From Brassica napus (taxonomy: Eukaryota; Streptophyta; Magnoliopsida; Brassicales; Brassicaceae): DNA of 64,000 nt. The stretch lies in contig NC_063452.1 in NCBI RefSeq assembly GCF_020379485.1, positions 29,642,770 to 29,706,769 of the forward strand, in the 5' to 3' direction. The position numbers were made by a program, and so were the translations under genes. The notes below the pieces were generated by a model that was given only the letters and a program-made list of their open reading frames with translations, had not been told where the DNA came from and ran no database searches. Shown piece after piece: positions 48,501 through 59,993 of the stretch (its first letter is position 1; each line of letters opens with the position of its first letter).

Positions 48501-48520
48501 GTTAGAGTTACCACATATAA

Positions 48521-49698
48521 TAAAAAATACAATAAGATTAAAATAGTATTTAAATAATGGAAACATTGAAATTAAATTTTAAATTTAAAAATAAAAAGCT
48601 AAATCAAATTTGATTACATATCGATCACTCTTCGGTTAAACTGCTAGCCTCTGGTTTTAGCTATTTCTAAAAGTTTATCAGGATTTTAAATAATGGATAT
48701 TTCTTAAAACCCAAACGGAACTTGATTTACTGGTTCAAAAGTGGTTTTGGATTAATTGCGGGTCTGGACTAAATATTAAAAGCGATTAAAATGCAAAAGT
48801 AAGTGAATGCAATAAAAGGACCTGGAAATAACAAAAATGTTTTAAATAGAAAATTTTTTACAAATTAACAAAACATTTGTAACGTTATTAGTAGAATTTT
48901 GCATCATTGCGCTTTATAAACACAGATCAAATTCTAGTCGGTCTATCACATTGACCCAACCAGGTCTATTGTAAAAAGTAAAAATTAAAGTTTTGATCGA
49001 ACAAAGAGATCACGTGGCGTTGATAAAGATAAACTGTTGTTCATAATTGCTGCCTGACCTCAATGACAATGCCAGGTTACATTTCCTCTCCAAAGGGGTT
49101 TTCTATATAATAAACGTTTTTTTTTCGGTCAAATAACAATAAACGTTTCTTAGTTGAGCGAATGTGGGCTGAAAACCAACTCAGTTGAAGACCCCCACCA
49201 TCACAGTATCACGCACTGACATCATGCATCACGGCCACTGACAAATAAATACTTTTCAAACATCTCTCACCTAACAAAATATACTGAATAGATAAAAAAG
49301 TAGATTTGAAAGTAACTGAAAAATGGAACTTTAGGTTTATATGTATGTCAAAATTTTATTTTTACATCAATAATCTAAACATTAACCATATTTTTCAAAT
49401 ATATATATATATATTTGCCAATGTAAATTGTGTATTTCAAATATTAAACTATATTTTAATTAATTTATCCCACATACAAATAACATAAAATACACAATTT
49501 CACATACAATGCCAATGTTTTTTTTTTGTTATTTCATATATATTTTTACTTTCACTTCGGTTATTTTTAACCGTTTTTAATATTCTAAATATAATTGGCA
49601 AATATGCAAATACTACTACTTTTATTGCTTTTAAAATGTATTATTAGATAATTTGTAAATTCGGCTCATAATGTAGCATTGTTAACATTGTTTTATTA
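48521..49698. other. AT-rich intergenic DNA
   Basis: No gene, RNA or transposon terminus recognised. A poly-T run and (TA)n microsatellite occur near 49110 and 49400. Confidence 0.5.
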
Positions 49699-50675
49699 AG
49701 ACTTTAAGATCAATAAGGAGAAATAGAGTTCTCTCTCATCTTTTAGAGAGAGAATTTTTCTTTTCTTCCATGTTTCCGGAATCTCATCTTTCACAAGGAG
49801 AAAGAGATTTATCTTATGTTTTTGATATAAAATACTTCTCTTCGATCGAAAGATCGATTTGTTTTTTTTCAATCAGGCGATTGTATCATTTTGGTTAAAT
49901 CCGACTTTTGTTTTAGTGTGGCGAATTTTGTTTTGTAACTATATCAACCGGATCAGAGCAGTTCTTCATGTGTTTTTCTCTCCAATTCTAGCTGATTACT
50001 CAAAACTTCAGCTCTCTATTTCACTAGATGAGTTTTCGGCTCGCTTACTCCGGCTGAGTTCTAGGATCTTCTTATTTTTTGTCGGTTATCCTCAACCTTT
50101 AACTTCTGACGATATCTATCTTTGCTGTATATCTTGGTAAAGTATTCTGAAGAGTTAAAGATTTGAGTTTGTCGGTTTGAACCGAATTAAGAGCAGCCAA
50201 AGCTTGTTTGTTTGCAGGTGTTTTGGCGATAGCGTACCTCAAATCGATTGAAGTTACTAGGAGAGCTTTCACATCCGACAAAGAGATTTAAGATGCTTGG
50301 TCTCAGAGGCGTTCATGGAGCGAAGCATAAAACGAGTTAGGGGAAGATTCTCTTTGAATGAGATAAGGCACCAATCGTGGGTATGAATCAACACTGAAGA
50401 ACATCAGAACGATGAAGCAATCCAGCAACGGAGCGGCGGAAGAGGAGTTTTTTCTGTTTGCAAGCCGCATGTTTAATGTGTGTCCTACGAGTGCTTTATA
50501 GTCAAACACATGCAATAGAGACGTGTAGGTTTATACTCGTAATGGGCTTAAAACTGTAAAATTATATAAATATAAATTGTCTTTGGGCCTGAATTGTTAA
50601 AACCTTACTCGTTTGTAAATATGCCTTTTTGGACTGTTAAATGAATTCCGTTGACAAAAAACAGACTTTAAGATC
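49699..50675. mobile_element. Possible retroposon flanked by a 13-bp direct repeat
   Basis: AGACTTTAAGATC occurs at 49699-49711 and 50663-50675. The roughly 950 bp between them has a different texture from the surroundings (mixed composition, CT-rich start, gene-like middle) and ends GACAAAAAAC just before the second copy, like a short A tail. This suggests insertion by a LINE-type mechanism. I do not recognise a coding sequence. Confidence 0.45.
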
Positions 50676-50727
50676 GATATTTTGTTAACTATAAATGTAT
50701 CCTTTGATATATATATATAGTTCTTTT

Positions 50728-50943
50728 TTGATGAGCTAATGGTGTCCTACGGACCGAGACCCAACCAACTAATCACATAGGGGTTTACCCACCGGTGACA
50801 GGCAAGCACAGTTTTCCTACGTGAGAATTATAAACCCACGCCACCTACCCATGTGAGGAATTAGCAATATCGCACTGGAGCGGAATCGATTCCCGGCATG
50901 GACCAATATGGTGACTGTCCAATGGAAACTACTATACCACCAC
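50728..50943 (-). mobile_element. tRNA-derived SINE-like unit
   Basis: On the minus strand from 50943: an A-box-like TGGTATAGTAGTTTCCA, then about 40 bases later a B-box-like GAATCGATTCC, then a unique body and an A-rich end (CATCAAAAAAGAAC). These are the features of tRNA-related SINEs. Target duplication not seen. Confidence 0.5.
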
Positions 50944-51206
50944 AATGTAATGTTGAAAAGATGATAATTAAGATTTGTTGTCAACAATTAAATTAATACG
51001 ATAAAGATGCTAAATTCATATGAAAATTAGAATAACATTCCAATTTATTTAAAATTACTGACTTATTAGTTCAAATAGATAAAACAGATTTAAAAGTAAC
51101 TGAAAATGGAACTTTAGTTATTCTAAAAAATATTTTCTCTCCCAGGTTTTAGTTATTTTATTACTAGGTTTTGAGTACAACTTGAAAAGAAAATATTTCT
51201 CTCAAC

Positions 51207-51833
51207 TAGGCATGGGCGTTTTTACCCCAAGCCGAAGTACCTACCTAAACCCGAACCGAAAAACTGAAACCGGATCCAAAGCGTTATATAAAAATATCTG
51301 AACGGGACTTATGAGCTTAGTACTTTGGGGTTTGGATATAACCCGAACCGAACCGAAATCCAAATTAGGATCTGAAGATATCCTAAATTAGTTAAATATG
51401 TTAATGTTTTTTATATATGTTAAGGTAATTTAGATATTTTAGTATTCTAAAGATTAGTTAAATATGTTAATGTTTTTATATATGTTAAGGTAATTTAGAT
51501 ATTTTAGTATTCTAAAGATTTTGGTAGTTTGTTTTATTTGTTATATTGAATAATTTTTAGTTAGTTTAGAGTTAAAATAATTTTTAATTAGATTTGTAAA
51601 TAATTTATATATTTTGAATTTTCTTGGGTCAATTTTTCAGATTAAAAAAATATATTTTTGGACGATTTTAGACATTGGTTACAATCCGATCCGAATCGAA
51701 CCCGGAAAGAACCAAACCGAACCCGACCCAATAATTAGTAAAAACCCGAATGAGACTTATGAGCATAATAACGAAAACCCACAAATCTGAATCAACCGAA
51801 CCAAAACCGGTGGGCCCCCGAACGCCAGGCCTA
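51207..51833. mobile_element. hAT-like non-autonomous element with 8-bp target duplication
   Basis: CTCTCAAC flanks it at 51199-51206 and 51834-51841. Ends TAGGCATGGGCG and CGCCAGGCCTA are imperfect inverted repeats. As in the element at 46893-47715, the arms carry ACCCGAACCGAA-type repeats. An internal direct duplication (TTAGTTAAATATGTTAATG.. at about 51388 and 51455) is also present. No coding frame. Confidence 0.75.
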
Positions 51834-51841
51834 CTCTCAAC

Positions 51842-52905
51842 TCTTTCTCTCCCTCAAAGTTCTCTCCTTTTGGCGTCCTTTTCTCCACCGCGGGCGGCTT
51901 TTCACAGTGTCGAAGTCGGTGGTCTCTTCTCTTCTCCTTTGCCTTTCATCTTTGCTTTAACTTAATAATCCTTTTTCTCTCTTCCGATATGTCTATTCCC
52001 TAGGAAGGATGGTGGATCTAAGCTTTCTGATCTGGGATCCCAAATTGGGTTTCTTCTTGAAGTCCGCTCCTCTGGTGCGGTGACGAGGTTTGTGAGGCAA
52101 GGGAAGTGGGTGTGGTCGGTTTTTAGGGTGGCGAGAATAGGAGCAGAGGTTTTCAGATCTGTTTCTCCACTTCTGATTGAGCTCATTGTGGCGGTACGTG
52201 GGAGGTATGTGGCTTCTCTCGGTTTCTCTCTGCGTGTTAGAGGATAGCTGTGTGGTGGCTGGAAATTTATCTCCCTATACCTTGGCGTTCCGGTTGTGTG
52301 TGAGCTTGCTCCTTCTTTCAAGATGGACTGCAGAGGTCCCCTCCAAGGCATGCATCGGTTTCAGTCCTCTGAGGGTGTCAGATGGTACTCTTCTGGCGGC
52401 ACATGAAGTTTGACAACTCTGGCTCGACGCATGGAGAATTCTGGTGCTCAGGTATTGGCCGGTCAGAAAGCTCCTCCATCCTTTAGTCACCTTCTCTCAC
52501 GGTTCCATCGATGGCGATCCTTGCTCAGCATTTACACTTCCCTGATGCTTGGTTTGGGTGTTGTTCTTGTGTTGATGTTGCTGTTCTATTACAGGCTACC
52601 ATCGTGTTTCCTTTGAGAGTTTACGGCTCTAGTTCTTAGGGTTGGTTGACGTGTGGTGGTTTTGAAGTTCTGGTTTGTCTCCGAGGCCTCACCCTCCATT
52701 GTAGCAGCGTGCTTGGAATCAAACTTTCCAGTGTCTTGGGGATTCACTTGAAGCTCCCAGACAGTTTGAACCCTTCTCTGTTTTGCAGGTACCCATTAAT
52801 CATCGATCGAGCGGTCCACCAATTCAACCCGGTTTCTCATCAAGACTTCGGTTCCTCAAGGTTGGTATCTATCCCTTGATGCATCCATTTGGAGCTTTAA
52901 TGCAC
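51842..52905 (+). other. Transcript-like sequence split by a TIR element
   Basis: CT-rich start, then GC-balanced DNA without a long open frame, continuing after the TIR insertion (from 54316) to about 54550, where it ends in a gene-like 3' region and AATTAAAAAAAA. It may be an old LINE leader, a processed pseudogene or a non-coding gene. No family was recognised. Confidence 0.35.
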
Positions 52906-52908
52906 AAG

Positions 52909-54312
52909 GGCCCTGTTCGTTTGTACATCTGGAAGATACATCCAGATGGTCCATCTAGATGTCTTATCCAGATGCTCCATCTGGGTGTTGTTCGTTTCTT
53001 CATTTCGTTCATGCATCCAGATGAATGATCTGAATGCAACTATGTTTGTTTGCTTTTCATTTTTTAACCTCCATCTACATCCAGGTGGACTTGTTAATAA
53101 AATGATTAAAATATAATTTTTTACGTTTCGGCGGAAAAAATAGCATTTTTACGGTTTTGGCGGAAAATATTTTTGCGGTTTTAGAGGGAAAATGTGTTTT
53201 TGGCGAAAAAGTGCATTTTTGTGGTTTTGGCGGAAAAATACGTTTTCATGGGTTTGGCGGAAAAATATGTTTTTGCGGTTTGGACGGGATAAGTGTGTTT
53301 TGCGGTTTTGACGGGAAAAGTTTTTTTCACGATTTTAGCGGGAAAAGTTTTTTTCGCGATTTTGGCGGGAAATTTTTTTTCATAATTTTGGCGGGAAAAG
53401 CATTTTTGCGGTTTCGATGGGAAAATACATTTTTCCGGTTTTGGGTGGGAAAATACATTTTTCCAATTTTGGCGGGAAAAATGTGGTTTTCCGATTTTGG
53501 CGAGAAAATGCGTTTTCCAGTTTTGGCGGGAAAATGCGTTTTCCGGTTTTGGCGAAAAAATTCTGTTTTCCGGTTCTGGCGGGAAAAGTTTTGGCGGGAA
53601 AATGCGTTTTCCGGTTTTGACGGGAAAATTGTGTTTTCCGGTTTTGGCGGGAAAATGCATTTTTCCGGTTTTGACGGGAAAATGCGTTTTTCCGGTTTTG
53701 GCGGGAAAATTCTGTTTTCCGGTTTTGGCGGGAAAATTCAATTTTCCGGTTTTGGCGAGAAAATTGCGTTTTTCCAGTTTTAGCGGGAAAATGCTTTTTA
53801 CGGTTTTGGCCGGAAAATGCGTTTTGGAGTTTGGCGGGAAAATGCAATTTTTTGGGTTTTGGCGGGAAAATGCGTTTTTTTGGTTTTGACAGGAAAATGC
53901 GTTTTTTCGGTTTTGGTCGAAAAGTGTTGTTTTACTAGTTTGGTTGAAAAATGTGTTTTTATGGAAATGTGTGTTTTACGTTTTTTTGCGGAAAAACGCA
54001 TCTTGCGGTTTTGGCGGGAAAGTGTGTTTTTCAGTTTTTGCGAGAAAATGCATTTTTGGTTATAGCAGAAAAATATATATGCAAAAAAATAGAATTTTGG
54101 GTTTGAAAATAATATTTTGATTTTAAAAGGTTATTTATCATTTTGGACTGAACTAGATGCATATGCGTCCAGATGCACCATCAACACTCACCTTCATTTG
54201 GGTGAGAATTTGAGATGAATTTTTAAAAATTCAGCTGGGTGATCCATCTGAATGTAACATTATAATGCACAAAACGAACATCGATCATCTGGGTGAGCAA
54301 ACGAACAGGGCC
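52909..54312. mobile_element. TIR element carrying a minisatellite
   Basis: GGCCCTGTTCGTTTG at the left end (52909) matches, inverted, CAAACGAACAGGGCC at the right end (54312). AAG flanks both sides (52906-52908 and 54313-54315), a 3-base duplication. Subterminal CATCTGGATG-type motifs (CATCCAGATG, CATCTGGGTG) recur inside both ends. The middle 940 bp is a tandem array. There is no transposase. The TIR start and 3-base duplication suggest a Harbinger- or CACTA-like mobilising enzyme. Confidence 0.75.
53125..54065. repeat. Minisatellite, about 35 imperfect copies of a 27-28-bp unit
   Basis: The unit is close to GGCGGGAAAATGCGTTTTCC plus GGTTTT. Copies are most regular between 53490 and 53760 and diverge towards both edges. 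Because many units are 27 bp, long frames stay open on both strands (for example 53157-53783 plus, 53181-53741 minus) with 9-residue repeats such as SGFGGKMRF; these are treated as artefacts of the array and not called as genes. Confidence 0.9.
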
Positions 54313-54893
54313 AAGGTCGTTTACTTAGTCGAGGGAAAAAGGTTACTTTTTGCTCCCAAACCGGTAATCTGAGCTCTGTGGTAAAGAGAAAGTAAGATCC
54401 AGAATTGTGTTCGCGACTTGGTTGTGTAGTCTTGCTGACTTGAAACCCATAATTTAATGTTTGTACCAGTTTTATTCAATTCATTATGTAAACTACTTTG
54501 TAATCGTCCTTCATTGGGTTCTTAAATGGAAATCATCAATTAAAAAAAATTCAGTTTAACTAAACTTTGACCAAAATAACACTTAAATTAGACAAAAATA
54601 GAGTATTATGTATTAGTAAAATGATGTTTATACCAAAAAATGATCTTTATTTTAATTTATTTCTCGGAAATGTAGTTTTAATATTTTTAATTGATTTGTC
54701 CCAGACACAAATATCATAAAATACAAATATTCACATACAATGTTAACATTTTCTTTGTTTTTCCTGGAAAAGTAAAGCCCACAATACATATTAAAATTCA
54801 CCAACTGCTAAATATATACAAATGTATTCGAAATTAAAAAAAAAAAAACTCAAAACTAATCTTTCTTTTTTTCTGGAAAAGCATTGTGCAAAC

Positions 54894-55515
54894 GCAGGAG
54901 ATACTCAAAAAAGAATGAAGTGGTTGATTGGAAATGGGGATATGATTAAAGTATGAGAAGAAAATTGGCTCTACAGAGGGCCTTCTTTACCAGCTACTAG
55001 AAGTGGAGTCATCAGTCATCCTAACATAAAAGTTAAAGATCTTTTTATACCTGGATCACGAGAATGGAATGTACCATTGATACCTGCTCTTGTTCATCAG
55101 GACGATGCGAATTATATTTTCTATATTAGCCAGGTGAAACAACAAGAGCGGATAAGCTGATCTGGAGCTACTCAAAAACGGGAGAGTACAATGTGAAGTC
55201 AGGATACCATAAAAAAACAAGCCTCAAGATACTTAAACAGGTCAGCAGGAAGAAGATTTCTTAATATCGGAAGCAGTCAAAAATTTCTGCTCAAAAATAT
55301 GGTCCCTGGATCTTCCTCCCAAAATTAAAGCTTTATGGTGGAGAGTGGCACATGACAGCTTACCATCAGGTATGAATCTAATTAAAAGATGAGTCAAACT
55401 AAATTGTACTTGCCAGATCTGTAGAGAATATCTGGAAACACAAAACCACTTAATATACAAATGTAGAGTGGCTAAGGAAATTTGGGATCTGACTCCATCA
55501 ATCTTTAAAGTTGAG
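54894..55515 (+). pseudogene. LINE (L1-type) C-terminal fragment with zf-RVT domain
   Basis: Plus-strand pieces in shifting frames read KRMKWLIGNGDMIKV, a stop, EENWLYRGPSLPATRSG, VKDLFIPGSREWNVPLIP, and then IWSLDLPPKIKALWWRVAHD, CQICREYLETQNHLIYKC and AKEIWDL. This is the region after reverse transcriptase in plant L1 elements, ending in the cysteine/histidine zf-RVT domain. Several stops are present. The right end is cut by a truncated copia LTR at about 55520. Confidence 0.8.
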
Positions 55516-55519
55516 GATG

Positions 55520-55655
55520 GTGGTCACTTCAGTGCTTTAGGAAACTTCACCGATTTACCTATAGCAACAAAGTGCTGAAGACAGGTTTCTGAAGTGGGCA
55601 CTTCAGGCACTTCAGAGCCGTAGGTGAAACACATACCAAATGCACATAACCAACA
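55520..55655 (-). mobile_element. Truncated copia LTR
   Basis: Matches the last 136 bp or so of the LTR at 57337-58115 (TGGTCACTTCAGTGCT to TGCACATAACCAACA). The purine tract AAGGTGGAGAT on the minus strand is directly next to it (55656-55670), as expected for a 3' LTR. Confidence 0.75.
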
Positions 55656-57336
55656 ATCTCCACCTTGAGCGTTTGGTCACTTGTGCTTGTGCTCCCTTGC
55701 GCTTCCAATCTACATCCAACCTACCATGCCTTGTAGGTAGTTGCTCAGCTTCTTTGGGGTCCTCCATTTCTTGAGATGAAATCATCCTTGCCTCCTTCTC
55801 TCAGCTACTCCACCTGAGTCAAACTACTTGCTTCAACTTCTTCTGAAGCTTTTTCTCAACTGCTCCACATGGAACATGTGTCTCTACTTACACAGTTCCA
55901 GAAACTCCTCCGGGTAACTCTCCCCGCTGCAACTTAACCTTCCATCTCTAGGCTTTAGACAAACTAACTCTACTCTGCTAATTCGATCCTGCAAGATCCA
56001 CCATAAGCCAGCATAGTTACCTGGGTTTGTTTCCCCTCTTTAGTGAGCGTTGAGAAGTATGCAGCCTTCCAGAAACTCCTGACTCGGTATCCACTTATCC
56101 GAGAAGCCTCCTTTTTTACTCCTAGCATGCTTCTCATCTTGGGTAGACCTTCCTGCTTTTATGATAGACTCATATTCTGCTTCACTCACTTCGAACAGAA
56201 ACCTTGTGACTGCTTCAATCTCATCTAAGCCCGTTACATTCTCTGAGCCTGAGAAACTACTAATGCAACACCTAATTTCCTTCTTAAACCCATCGAGCCT
56301 CTGATTCCTCCTTCTTGAAGATTGTCTCTTGGTCTTCCCTTTGTCCTCTTGAGCTACCTTCAGTTCTACTCCTGATTCCTCTCTGCTCACCTTAAACTCA
56401 TTCTCTCCTGACCGTCCTGCCATAGAAGAGCCTCCACCTTGAGCTAATGACTCATGCCACTTATAGCCATAAGGAGTTGGTCCTTGAATCAGATTCCTGC
56501 CGAAAGTCACATTCCTTGATTTCTTCTTTTCAGCTCCCTTAACCGACTTCTCAGCTCCTTTCTCGGACTTCCTTGCTTCTATACTCACCTTCTCATCCCT
56601 TGGCACCTTCACTTCAGCCTTAGTACCTTGCTTTGAAGGTAGTAGAGCCCTTCGTGATACTCTTGTGATATCACCTTCCTTCCAGCTTTGTAAAACTGAA
56701 CCTTGAAGCCTTCTCCTTTGTATTTGCAACCTGACTTCTCCAACATCCCATATGAAATTAGATTTCTACTCACCTCTGGCATGTATTTAACATCCTTGAG
56801 TATCACTTCTGAACCATCCGGATTCTCAATCCGATCCTATCCAATTGATGTTACTATAGGTGTTGTTAGTCATTAACACATTACCACCGTCAAACTCCTT
56901 GAAGTCAAACAAGACTTCCTTGTCTGGTGTGCTGTGGTATGAACAACCTGAGTCCATAATCCACCCTTTCTTTGTGTTATGAGTGCTAACAATTAAAATC
57001 ATTGGTTCTTTATACTCAGTTGCAGTATTTGGAGAACCTTTATCCCTCCTCTCCGGGCAATCTCTTTTCCAGTGCCCTTCATCTCCACAGATAAAACAAC
57101 ATTTGTTGTTCTTATCAAGCCATGGCTTAGACTGATACTTTCCTCTGCTCTCAGACCTTGCTCTTCCATGTTTGTTGCTTCCTCTTGAATCAACATAGAG
57201 ACCTTCGGCACTTGGTCTAGACTGGCTTCGACTTTCAGTTTACTCTCTATCTTTGGACCTTGTAGCTCTTGTTACTTCATTCAAGCTGAGACTGTCCCTT
57301 CCATACTTGAGTGTTCCTTTAGTTGGTCATACCACT
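55656..57336 (-). pseudogene. Copia internal region with gag/protease and a lysine-rich linker, polymerase missing
   Basis: Reading on the minus strand from the LTR at 57337: a CCHC knuckle CFICGDEGHWKRDCPERR near 57045-57095, the protease active site WIMDSGCSYHSTP near 56945, and the GAG-pre-integrase region EVSRNLISYGMLEKSGCKYK with YHEGLYYLQSK at about 56640-56800. The sequence then passes into a Lys/Glu-rich stretch (EKGAEKSVKGAEKKKSRNV, 56500-56600), usually found between integrase and reverse transcriptase. Most of integrase and all reverse transcriptase and RNase H motifs are absent, so a large internal deletion has occurred. Confidence 0.75.
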
Positions 57337-58115
57337 TGTTGGGGAAAATTCTAACTTGACCTTGTATCAAACAAACAACTATCACTTGCTAGTTTTGATA
57401 CTACTTGTTAGGTTTACCCATACACCTAACTTTCCTACCCTTTGAGTGTTAAAGCTTGGATCTTTGTGATGAAAACAGAAACTTAAAGACAAAAGAGATT
57501 TGTTCACCCAGTTTCCTTTTCGGTACCTCTGGAGTGGGATCTCTCTCCCACAACTTCCACTAACAAGCAAAGCTTACAAGTTCCAGTCACTTCTTACTTC
57601 CTTGAGAATGACAAAGGAGATTACAGAAGGAGAGTACAATACCAAAACACTCTAAGAACACAAAGACTCGAACTTTGTTTCTTCTCTTGTCTTTAGTAGC
57701 TCTCACTCTCTGACTTCTTCTCTCTTGTCTCCTTCTTGTTCTTTGCTCAGTTGCAGATCCCTTTTGACTGCCTTTGAGCTTTTTGCTTACCTCTCTTTCT
57801 AGATCTTGTGGAGTTTCTCTTGTCTTCTCCTATTTCTTGGCTTGGTTTCTTAGGTTTAGAGGAGGCACAAGATATATATAGTGGTATCTTGTGTCCCAAA
57901 ACCCTAGTTTTAATGGGCTTTAAAAACACTGAGGCCCAAACATAACAGCTTTCCTAGAGCATCAATGTGCAAGATGCAGCCTTTATGCAGCCTTTCTGAA
58001 GTGGTCACTTCAGTGCTCTAGGAAACTTCACCGATTTACATATAACAACAAAGTGCTTAAGACATGTTTCTGAAGTGGGCACTTCAGAACACATACCAAA
58101 TGCACATAACCAACA
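57337..58115 (-). mobile_element. Full copia LTR shared by two internal segments
   Basis: 779 bp with TGTTGGGG and CCAACA ends. A minus-strand TATATATA lies near 57870. On its left is the primer-binding side (minus-strand AGTGGTATGACC), on its right the polypurine side of another copy (AAGGTGGAGAT). It therefore acts as the 5' LTR of the left segment and the 3' LTR of the right one. Confidence 0.8.
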
Positions 58116-59103
58116 ATCTCCACCTTGAGCGTTTGGTCCCTTGTGCTTGTGCGTCCTTGCGCTTGCAACCTACATCCAACCTACCATGCCTTGTAGGTAC
58201 TTGCCCCCACTTCTTTGGGGTTCTCCTTTTCCTGAGGCGAAATCATTCGTGCCTCCTTCTCTCAGCTACTCCACCTGAGTCAAACTACTTGCTTCAACTT
58301 CTTCTGAAGCTTTCCCTCAACTGCTCCACCTGGAACATGTGTCTCTAGTTACACAGTTCCAGAATCTCCTCCAGGTAACTTTCCCCGCTGTAACTTAACC
58401 TTCCATCTCCAGGCTTTAGACAAACTAACTCTACCCAGTTAATTCGATCCTGCAAGATTCACCATAAGCCTGCATAGTTACCTGGGTCTGTTTCCCCCTT
58501 TAGTGAGCGTTGAGAAGTATGAAGCCTTGCTGCAACTCCTGACTCGGTATCCTCTTATCCAAGAAGCCTCCCTTCTTACTCCTAGCATGCTTCTCATCTT
58601 GGGTAGATCTTCCTGCTTTTATGATAGACTCATATTCTGCTTCACTCACTTCGAACAGAAACCTTGTGACTGCTTCAATCTCATCTAAGCCCGTTGCATT
58701 CTCTGAGCCTGAGAAACTACTAATGCAACACCTAAAATCCTTCTTGAACTCATCGATCCTCTGATTCCTCCTTCTTGAAGACTGTTTCTTGGTCTTCCCT
58801 TTGTCCTCTTGAGCTACCTTCAGTTATACTCCTGATTCCTCTCTGCTCACCTTAGACTCATTCTCTCCTGGCCATCCTGTCATAGAAGAGCCTCCACCTT
58901 GAGCTAATGACTCCTGCCACTTATAGCCATAAGGAGTTGGTCCTTGAATCAGATTCATGCTGAAAGTCACATTCCTTGACTTCTTCTTTTCAGCTCCCTT
59001 AACAGACTTCTCTGCTCCTTTCTCGGACTTCCTTGATTCTATACTCACCTTCTCTTCCCTTGGAACCTTCACTTCAGTCTTAGTAACCTTGCCTTGAAGG
59101 TAG
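58116..59103 (-). pseudogene. Second copy of the copia 3' internal region
   Basis: Closely matches 55656-56640 across its length, with scattered differences. It contains the same Lys/Glu-rich linker (VSIESRKSEKGAEKSVKGAE) and polypurine tract. It ends abruptly after CCTTGAAGGTAG at about 59100, where a gypsy LTR begins; the first copy continues past this point. Confidence 0.8.
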
Positions 59104-59611
59104 GTGATGTGAGAGACAAGGTTTCACTTCTTAGATTTAGGTTAGGTCAAGAGAGATGAATGAGAATCGTGGGCTGAATCCCGTAAATAAACTTGAAGAA
59201 TGAATATGATTTTATTGATGAGTTGAAAGATGATGAATACAAAGGAATGTATCTTGAGATGATTGCTAAAGAATACGTAATGCTTTTAATCTAGTACAAA
59301 AGTTGATATATGGAAAAGAGATCCCCTTTGTCTTTTATCTTCTTCATCTTTATATAGTCTAGGTTTCGTTGGCAACCCTTCAACTGTTCTCCTAGATATT
59401 TGGCTTCAATTACGGAGCTCGCTTTAGGCTCCTCTTGACCGAGTCTCTTAAGGTGTTAGCTCACTTTCTGTCGTGACCTCTGCTATGATGTCTCCCAGGT
59501 CCAGTCGTCAGCTCGGCTTTCAGCTCCCTTTGTTATGATGGGCTTATCGCAACCCACATGCTAGCTCACGCTTATCGGTACCTCACCTGAGGGTCATATT
59601 CGGGTCCAACA
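59104..59611 (-). mobile_element. Gypsy (Tat-like) 3' LTR
   Basis: On the minus strand it starts TGTTGGACCCGAATATGA at 59611, directly after the polypurine run GGGGGCAAC. A minus-strand TATATAAAG lies near 59350. The left end near 59104 is where copia sequence stops. The partner LTR would be beyond the right edge of the window. Confidence 0.7.
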
Positions 59612-59993
59612 GTTGCCCCCAGCTTCCGAATAAAATCCTTTGTCTCGGAAGCTAGAATCTAGCTATCGATCTTATCTTTTCGTTAAGATAATGATTAGTT
59701 CTTATCCTATTTAGATTCAGCTTACTCGATCTAACGGTCTTTATTACGTTTGGCAGAATCTATGGTTCAGATGGAGAGGGTTTGAAATGACTTTTCCGAA
59801 TCTCGAGAGGTGATGGGATATAAAGCGGTGAACATTAACTGCTAGCCTTCCACTTTCTCCACGCCTCCGTTCGGTTTTCAAGGTAACTTCTCTCTCTTTA
59901 TTTTACTGCGATTTTTTTATCTTCCTCGTTACTTTTCTCTGCAAATTCTCTCCCAAACCTTGCAATCGATTTTCTCCTTAACCTTCCCATACT

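Larger units (their letters stand above)
46507..48520 (+). mobile_element. Helitron-like 5' end with internal duplication; 3' end not found
   Basis: A|TCTATACTATTAAAATTAAAG at 46506-46527 is the characteristic Helitron 5' terminus. A hAT-like element has inserted at 46893-47715, and beyond it is a diverged tandem duplication. I could not find a CTRR end with a hairpin, so the right limit given here is only where the duplication ends. Confidence 0.5.

Noticed and set aside
53157..53847. Long open frames on both strands (up to 208 codons) with 9-residue repeats
   Set aside because: They are produced by a minisatellite whose unit is near 27 bp; both strands being open and the lack of any known domain argue against a gene.
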